Positions 6,591 through 10,403 of a stretch of 10,403 bases of DNA are shown here, piece after piece. Both the position numbers and the translations under genes were made by a program. Under the pieces are notes generated by a model. That model searched no databases. It was not told the DNA's origin and worked only from the letters and a program-made list of their open reading frames with translations. The first letter of the stretch is position 1. The number at the start of each line of letters is the position of its first letter. The stretch comes from Candidatus Margulisiibacteriota bacterium (GTDB taxonomy: Bacteria > Margulisbacteria > WOR-1 > O2-12-FULL-45-9): assembly GCA_028714935.1 (NCBI GenBank), contig JAQTLJ010000029.1, forward strand, positions 1-10,403. The letters are read 5' to 3'.

Positions 6591-7518
6591 TCTCAAAGAT
6601 AAAAAGATCTGTGTCCTCATGGGCGGGCGGTCGGGGGAGCGGGAAGTTTCCCTCCGTTCCGGCAAGCGCGTCTTCGAATCACTTAAAGCACAGGGCTTTA
6701 ATGTCATTTCCATGGACCTGGAGGACGACCTGGTCGCCAGGCTGAAACAGGAAAAAGTCGAAGTCGTTTATAATATCCTGCACGGCCGGTTCGGCGAAGA
6801 TGGGACGGTCCAGGGCTTGCTCGAGATGGCGAATATCCCGTACACGGGCTCGAAAGTCCTGGCCTCTGCTTTGGCGATGAATAAACTGGCTTCTAAGAGG
6901 GTCTTTGACGCGCTGGGGATACCGACGCCGCGTTATCTGGAGATCGATCTCGAAAGCGACGTTAAAAAAGAAGCGGAGAGAATTAGGAAAGTCTTTCCTT
7001 TTCCACTGGTCCTCAAGCCGACTTCCGAAGGTTCCAGCCTCGGCGTCGTTCTGATCAAGGCAGGTGATGACCTGGCTTCGATCCTACAAAAATCGGTGGC
7101 TGAGTTTAAAGATGTTTTTATTGAGGAGTATGTTAAGGGGAGGGAGGTCACGGTTGGGATCATCGGAAAAGGGAAAAATCTTAAGGCCCTGCCGATATTG
7201 GAGCTAGTGCCGAAGAAAGAGTTCTACGATTTTGAAGCGAAATATACTTCCGGGCTGACGGAGTTCATCCTGCCGGCCCGGCTGTCGGAGCCGTTAACCC
7301 ATAAGGTCCAGGAAACCGCGCTTCGAGCGCATAAGGCTTTGGGCTGTTACGGCGTTTCGCGCGTCGATATGATCGTTGGGCCGGACCATGTCCCGTATGT
7401 CCACGACGTCAATACGATCCCCGGCATGACGGAGCATTCCGATCTTCCGGCCGAAGCCGCGCAGGCCGGCATCTCTTTTGATGAACTGGTGGTCAGGATC
7501 CTGGAGAGCGCTTATTGA
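6583..7518 (+). CDS. ddl: D-alanine--D-alanine ligase
   Basis: This ATP-grasp ligase joins two D-alanines to make the dipeptide that ends the peptidoglycan stem peptide, in the cytoplasm. Typical motifs are MGGRSGEREVSL (13-24), HGRFGEDG (67-74), the ATP-grasp lysine in LKPTSEGSSLGV (144-155), FYDFEAKY (214-221, with the conserved Tyr), RVDMI (260-264) and VNTIPGMTEHS (276-286). At 311 residues it is the normal Ddl length. The GTG start is preferred because it lies 12 residues before the conserved MGGRSGE, as expected, and no earlier in-frame start fits within the 30-base gap. Translation appears leaderless. Its TGA shares a base with the ftsQ ATG (TGATG). It heads the plus-strand wall and division operon; murB and murC, often adjacent, are absent. 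Confidence 0.96.
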   Translation: MSNLKDKKICVLMGGRSGEREVSLRSGKRVFESLKAQGFNVISMDLEDDLVARLKQEKVEVVYNILHGRFGEDGTVQGLLEMANIPYTGSKVLASALAMNKLASKRVFDALGIPTPRYLEIDLESDVKKEAERIRKVFPFPLVLKPTSEGSSLGVVLIKAGDDLASILQKSVAEFKDVFIEEYVKGREVTVGIIGKGKNLKALPILELVPKKEFYDFEAKYTSGLTEFILPARLSEPLTHKVQETALRAHKALGCYGVSRVDMIVGPDHVPYVHDVNTIPGMTEHSDLPAEAAQAGISFDELVVRILESAY

Positions 7519-8285
7519 TGGCCAGACGAGAACGGCGCGAGAAAAAACCAAGGCCAAAAAACCGTAAATTCCGCCTCTTTATCGCTTTCCTATCTTTGGT
7601 CTTTTGTCTGATCGTCGGGGCGTATATCCTCTCGCTTCCCATCTGGCAGATAAAAGATATCGTGGTCAACGGGGCAAAGATACTGTCGGAGAAAGAGATC
7701 AGGGCGATCGCCGGCATACCGCTTTCGGAGAACCTGTTCTACACCAGCTTTTCCCGGGCGAAAGCAAATTTGCGCAAGATCACGGCGATCAAGGCTTTCC
7801 ACTTTTACCGCATTCCGCCCGCGACCGTTTTGATCAGCATCACCGAAAGGCGTCCGGTAGCGGCGATAATTTTCCCGGGCAAATCGGTGGTCATTGATGA
7901 GGACGGGTTCATCATCAACCGGAATACGAGCCTGACATTGAATATCCCGAACATGGCGGACCTGCCGGTGATCTCCGGGATAGCGGAAAAGGAAATTTTA
8001 AAGGCCGAACGGATAGATCCGCGCGTTTCCAGGATCGTCTCTGATATTATTTTTAAACTCACGCCTTATCTGGAAGCAAAACGGCTGCAGTTGAAATTGG
8101 GAGGGCTCCGGAATATCACGCTGCTTTTAGACGACTTGCTGCTGGTCAAGATCGGCGGGGAAGAGGAGATAAAAAGGAAGATGGAAGTGTTCATGGGATT
8201 GCTACCGGTCGTGTCTGGCAAATGGGAAAAGGTTGATTACATCGATGTTCGCTTCCCGGACAACCCGGTCATCAGGTATAAATGA
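7518..8285 (+). CDS. ftsQ: Cell division protein FtsQ/DivIB
   Basis: This 255-residue single-pass membrane protein is the divisome scaffold that links FtsB/FtsL to the septal synthase. A very basic N-terminus (residues 1-19, rich in Arg and Lys) precedes one transmembrane helix at about 20-42, giving N-in topology. A POTRA domain follows at about 44-115 (IWQIKDIVVNGAKILSEKEI onward), then the FtsQ domain ending in YIDVRFPDNPVIRYK. I use the ATG at 7518, which overlaps the ddl stop in TGATG; a TTG at 7515 is one codon earlier and less likely. GGAG at 7503-7506 may aid initiation. No ftsA follows, although ftsQ-ftsA-ftsZ is the common order. Identification rests on the topology, the domain layout and the ddl/ftsZ context. 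Confidence 0.9.
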   Translation: MARRERREKKPRPKNRKFRLFIAFLSLVFCLIVGAYILSLPIWQIKDIVVNGAKILSEKEIRAIAGIPLSENLFYTSFSRAKANLRKITAIKAFHFYRIPPATVLISITERRPVAAIIFPGKSVVIDEDGFIINRNTSLTLNIPNMADLPVISGIAEKEILKAERIDPRVSRIVSDIIFKLTPYLEAKRLQLKLGGLRNITLLLDDLLLVKIGGEEEIKRKMEVFMGLLPVVSGKWEKVDYIDVRFPDNPVIRYK

Positions 8286-8301
8286 TCCTCGTCCCGCCGC
8301 T

Positions 8302-8336
8302 TTGCTTTTTCCGCTTTTTATGCTACAATATTATTA
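8302..8336 (+). promoter_or_regulatory. Predicted ftsZ promoter in the ftsQ-ftsZ gap
   Basis: TTGCTT (8302-8307) and TACAAT (8324-8329) are separated by 16 bases, and TGC at 8321-8323 makes an extended -10. The expected +1 is near 8336, giving a leader of about 42 bases with a proper ribosome-binding site. The element starts 17 bases after the ftsQ stop. It would let ftsZ and the methyltransferase gene be expressed independently of ddl-ftsQ. Confidence 0.6.
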
Positions 8337-8343
8337 ACAATCC

Positions 8344-8368
8344 GCTCCCGGATATCGGGAAAAGGAGC
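8344..8368 (+). promoter_or_regulatory. Possible alternative hairpins masking the ftsZ ribosome-binding site
   Basis: Two mutually exclusive 5-bp stems can form in the ftsZ leader. Stem A pairs TCCCG (8346-8350) with CGGGA (8356-8360) around a GATAT loop and leaves the AAGGAG site (8362-8367) free. Stem B pairs GCTCC (8344-8348) with GGAGC (8364-8368) and buries that site. The arms are visible in the sequence; any switching role is inference, and both stems are short. Confidence 0.35.
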
Positions 8369-8377
8369 ACGATATAA

Positions 8378-9442
8378 ATGGCTGGACACGAGAATAAGAC
8401 TTTTGCCACGATAAAAGTTTTCGGAGTTGGCGGCGGCGGGACCAACGCGGTTAACCGGATGATCGGAGCGGGTGTCAAAGGGGTTGAATTTTGGGGGGTA
8501 AACACCGATTCACAGGCTTTAGGTGTTTCACTGGCCGACCATAAACTACAGATCGGAGCTAAACTGACAAAAGGGCTCGGCGCGGGCGCTAATCCGGAAG
8601 TTGGACAGAGGGCGGCAGAAGAATCGAAAGATGATATTAAACTTGCCCTGGAAGGGGCGGACATGGTTTTCTTGACGGCCGGCATGGGGGGTGGGACCGG
8701 GACAGGGGCGTCGCCGATCATTGCTGAAACTGCCAAGGAAATGGGTTGCTTGACCGTTGGCGTTGTCACCAAGCCGTTCCGTTTTGAGGGGCCGGTCAGG
8801 ATCTCCCAGGCGGAGACAGGCGTGGCCATGCTCAAGGAAAAAGTTGACGCGTTGATCGTCATCCCCAACGATAAGCTCCTCCAGGTAGTCGAAAGGAAAA
8901 CTTCGATCATCGAAGCTTTTAAGATCGCCGATGATGTCCTGCGGCAGGGCGTTAAAGGGATCTCTGACCTGATCACTGTTCCCGGCTTGATCAACCTCGA
9001 CTTTGCCGATGTCCGTACGATCATGTTCGAGGCCGGCTCGGCCATGATGGGGATCGGCAATGGCTCCGGCGAGAACCGGGCGGTGGAGGCGGCGGAATCA
9101 GCGATCTCCTCACCGCTTTTGGAAGAGACGATCACCGGCGCTAAGGGCGTTATTTTTAATGTCACCGGCGGCTCCGACCTGACACTGTACGAGGTCAATG
9201 AAGCGGCGGAGGTCATCTACAATGCCGTTGACCCTGACGCCAACATCATTTTTGGTGCGGTCATTGACGAGAAACTGCAGGGCGACATTGTTGTTACCGT
9301 TATTGCCACCGGCTTTAAGCCGTCTCCGAAGAAAGAGAAGGAGAACCTGCCGTTCCTGCGGCCGCGGGCGGCGCGGGCGCCGGCCGCTCCAGCTTCGTCA
9401 TCATCCAAAGAGCATATTGAGCTGCCGCCGTTCATGAAATAA
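8378..9442 (+). CDS. ftsZ: Cell division GTPase FtsZ
   Basis: FtsZ polymerises with GTP into the cytoplasmic ring that marks and drives septation. The N-terminal nucleotide fold starts FGVGGGGTNAVNRM (15-28). The tubulin signature GGGTGTG is at 104-110, the T7 synergy loop NLDFADV (normally NVDFADV) at 206-212, and the second domain runs to about 315. The linker is short, Pro/Ala/Ser-rich and basic (about 316-344), and ends in the conserved C-terminal peptide IELPPFMK (347-354), which in other bacteria binds FtsA, ZipA or SepF. A second, similar piece NLPFLR lies at 323-328. The length of 354 is at the short end of normal. An AAGGAG site precedes the ATG by 10 bases. Its stop codon overlaps the methyltransferase start (TAATG). 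Confidence 0.98.
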   Translation: MAGHENKTFATIKVFGVGGGGTNAVNRMIGAGVKGVEFWGVNTDSQALGVSLADHKLQIGAKLTKGLGAGANPEVGQRAAEESKDDIKLALEGADMVFLTAGMGGGTGTGASPIIAETAKEMGCLTVGVVTKPFRFEGPVRISQAETGVAMLKEKVDALIVIPNDKLLQVVERKTSIIEAFKIADDVLRQGVKGISDLITVPGLINLDFADVRTIMFEAGSAMMGIGNGSGENRAVEAAESAISSPLLEETITGAKGVIFNVTGGSDLTLYEVNEAAEVIYNAVDPDANIIFGAVIDEKLQGDIVVTVIATGFKPSPKKEKENLPFLRPRAARAPAAPASSSSKEHIELPPFMK

Positions 9443-10119
9443 TGCTTCTGGACACGATTCTTGGCTGGCTGCAAAGCAGGATCAAGCCGCTTTATCTAAA
9501 ACTCGAAGTCTTGAGAGGCCACACTTTTATCAATCGTTTTGATAGCAATTCTGTTCTGGTCGACCTGGGGGCTAATCGCGGTGAATTTTCCCGGCTGATG
9601 TCAGAACGATATCCATTCTCTAAAGTTGTCATGGTTGAGGCTAATCCCGACCTGGCGCAGGAACTTAAGACAAATTTTAACCAAGAACGGTTCCAAGTGA
9701 TCAATGCGGCTGTTGGCCCGGAATCCCGCAGCAGTGTTAAATTCCACATCAGCAATGATCCGGAGGCGAGCTCGATCATCAAGTCGTTCAGTGAGATGGA
9801 GGTCGGGGCCAGGAAAGAAGTCGAAGTCCAGATGGTGACTTTAGAGGATATTTTTTCGGCCTGTGGTCTTAAGCAGATCGCTTTGCTGAAGATGGACCTG
9901 GAGGGGGCGGAGTGGGACGTGCTCGACAGATTTTCCCGGGACGATTATGAACGGATAGACCAGCTCTCGGTTGAGTTCCACGATTTTAATGACAGCTCCC
10001 TCAGGCAGCGGACCGAAGCCTGCATTAACCGGCTGAAAAGCTTAGGCTATAGTCTTCACCACACAGGCGCCGACCAGCGGCAGGGGACCCCCTACATGGA
10101 TTGCCTATTTCATAAATAG
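9442..10119 (+). CDS. FkbM-family methyltransferase
   Basis: This 225-residue protein is a class I SAM-dependent methyltransferase of the FkbM type, a family that often O-methylates sugars or small molecules. The SAM-binding motif I is VDLGANRGEFS (40-50), the acidic residue that holds the ribose is in VEAN (65-68), and the diagnostic FkbM block KMDLEGAEWDVL spans 150-161. A second family block, VEFHDF, lies at 177-182. The N-terminal 30 residues are hydrophobic and basic but do not look like a cleavable signal. Its ATG shares the A of the ftsZ stop codon and no Shine-Dalgarno sequence is visible, so its synthesis probably depends on ftsZ translation. The substrate is unknown; a surface glycan or lipid is a guess. 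It may be fortuitously placed rather than part of division. Confidence 0.88.
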   Translation: MLLDTILGWLQSRIKPLYLKLEVLRGHTFINRFDSNSVLVDLGANRGEFSRLMSERYPFSKVVMVEANPDLAQELKTNFNQERFQVINAAVGPESRSSVKFHISNDPEASSIIKSFSEMEVGARKEVEVQMVTLEDIFSACGLKQIALLKMDLEGAEWDVLDRFSRDDYERIDQLSVEFHDFNDSSLRQRTEACINRLKSLGYSLHHTGADQRQGTPYMDCLFHK

Positions 10120-10135
10120 GGATCCCGGCTATTTA
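10104..10135. terminator. Competing AT-rich inverted repeats between convergent genes
   Basis: Three arms share one motif: CCTATTT (10104-10110), AAATAGG (10114-10120) and CTATTTA (10129-10135). The middle arm can pair with either side, as a 7-bp stem with a CAT loop or, using TAAATAG (10113-10119), as a 7-bp stem with a 9-base loop. The structure spans both stop codons of the convergent genes. It may act as a bidirectional terminator, but the stems are AT-rich and there is no clear U-tract, so the call is weak. Confidence 0.35.
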
Positions 10136-10403
10136 GAAATTAGCGTGATACTTCATGTATACATAGTTCGAAGGATAGCCATAGCTGGATGTGTAATTGC
10201 TATATTTTGAGTCAGTATCAGATTGGTCGGTGTACTTGTTATAGCCGATCTCCAGCTCGGTAAAGTCGGACAGATCGATATTGGCGTTGGTGTAGAGCGT
10301 AGAATAATTTGAGAGATCAATCATTTCCGGCGCTTTAACGGCCCATTTATAATTATAATCGCTGTAATTGTATCCCAAAGTATAAGTTACATCCTTATTC
10401 TTG
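10133..10403 (-). CDS. C-terminus of a probable outer-membrane beta-barrel protein (5' truncated by window)
   Basis: The reading frame is open from the window edge to a TAA at 10135-10133, giving about 89 C-terminal residues. The TTG near 10378 is internal, not a start. The sequence is rich in Tyr, Asn, Ser and Thr, with alternating polar and aromatic residues in strand-length stretches (LGYNYSDYNYKWAV, TELEIGYNKYT), which fits amphipathic transmembrane beta-strands. The last ten residues, YVYMKYHANF, end in Phe with alternating aromatic or hydrophobic positions, like the C-terminal beta-signal read by BamA. This implies a diderm cell. The exact family (porin or other barrel) cannot be told from this end. 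It converges on the methyltransferase gene with a 13-base gap. Confidence 0.65.
   Translation of the reverse strand, partial: KNKDVTYTLGYNYSDYNYKWAVKAPEMIDLSNYSTLYTNANIDLSDFTELEIGYNKYTDQSDTDSKYSNYTSSYGYPSNYVYMKYHANF

Noticed and set aside
7515..7517. TTG start for ftsQ
   Set aside because: One codon ahead of a better ATG that forms the same TGATG junction type seen elsewhere in the window.
8323..9216. 297-codon open frame on the minus strand opposite ftsZ
   Set aside because: It lies fully antisense to a certain ftsZ gene, has low-complexity Ser/Pro/Ala content expected of an antisense shadow, and shows no domain or ribosome-binding site.

Overview
The window is a dense bacterial chromosomal segment with no tRNA, rRNA, CRISPR array, insertion sequence or clear prophage, and no gene-free stretch longer than about 100 bases. 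A cell-division cluster (ddl-ftsQ-ftsZ), TCA-cycle enzymes and the C-terminus of a probable outer-membrane beta-barrel protein point to a free-living or metabolically competent diderm bacterium. Divergent proteins, a lone ftsQ-ftsZ pair without ftsA, and a mixture of leaderless and Shine-Dalgarno starts suggest an under-sampled lineage. The overall look resembles candidate phyla such as Margulisbacteria/WOR-1, but that assignment is an impression, not something the sequence proves.

Layout. Positions 1-1620 (+): the end of a sensor histidine kinase, a 94-residue unknown protein, an orphan OppF/DppF-type ABC ATPase with a promoter almost touching its start codon, and a 68-residue Com-like zinc-ribbon protein, closed by a strong intrinsic terminator at 1652-1682. 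Positions 1706-3358 (+): a 550-residue protein with a recognisable but much enlarged GlpX (class II fructose-1,6-bisphosphatase) core. Positions 3351-6552 (-): a four-gene operon read icd, yqeY, a half-size TSUP permease gene, lpd. It converges on the phosphatase gene with an 8-base tail-to-tail overlap. Positions 6583-10119 (+): ddl, ftsQ, ftsZ and an FkbM-family methyltransferase gene; ftsZ has its own promoter and leader. Positions 10133-10403 (-): the C-terminus of a beta-barrel protein that runs off the window.

How the parts relate. Isocitrate dehydrogenase and dihydrolipoamide dehydrogenase both serve central carbon metabolism, and the GlpX-like protein may serve gluconeogenesis or sugar-phosphate metabolism. 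Ddl supplies D-Ala-D-Ala for peptidoglycan, while FtsQ and FtsZ run septation, so the plus-strand cluster joins wall precursor synthesis to division. The icd and ddl operons diverge from only 30 bp, in which two promoters overlap and both transcripts are predicted to be leaderless or nearly so. Four gene junctions use a one-base stop-start overlap (TAATG or TGATG), implying extensive translational coupling.

The best candidates for follow-up are the leaderless promoter architecture, the enlarged GlpX-like enzyme, the lipoamide dehydrogenase with His in place of a family-conserved Glu and with an in-gene 8-bp tandem repeat, the possible SD-masking leader of ftsZ, and the ftsZ-fkbM coupling. I see no evidence for a wholly new defence or mobile system here.
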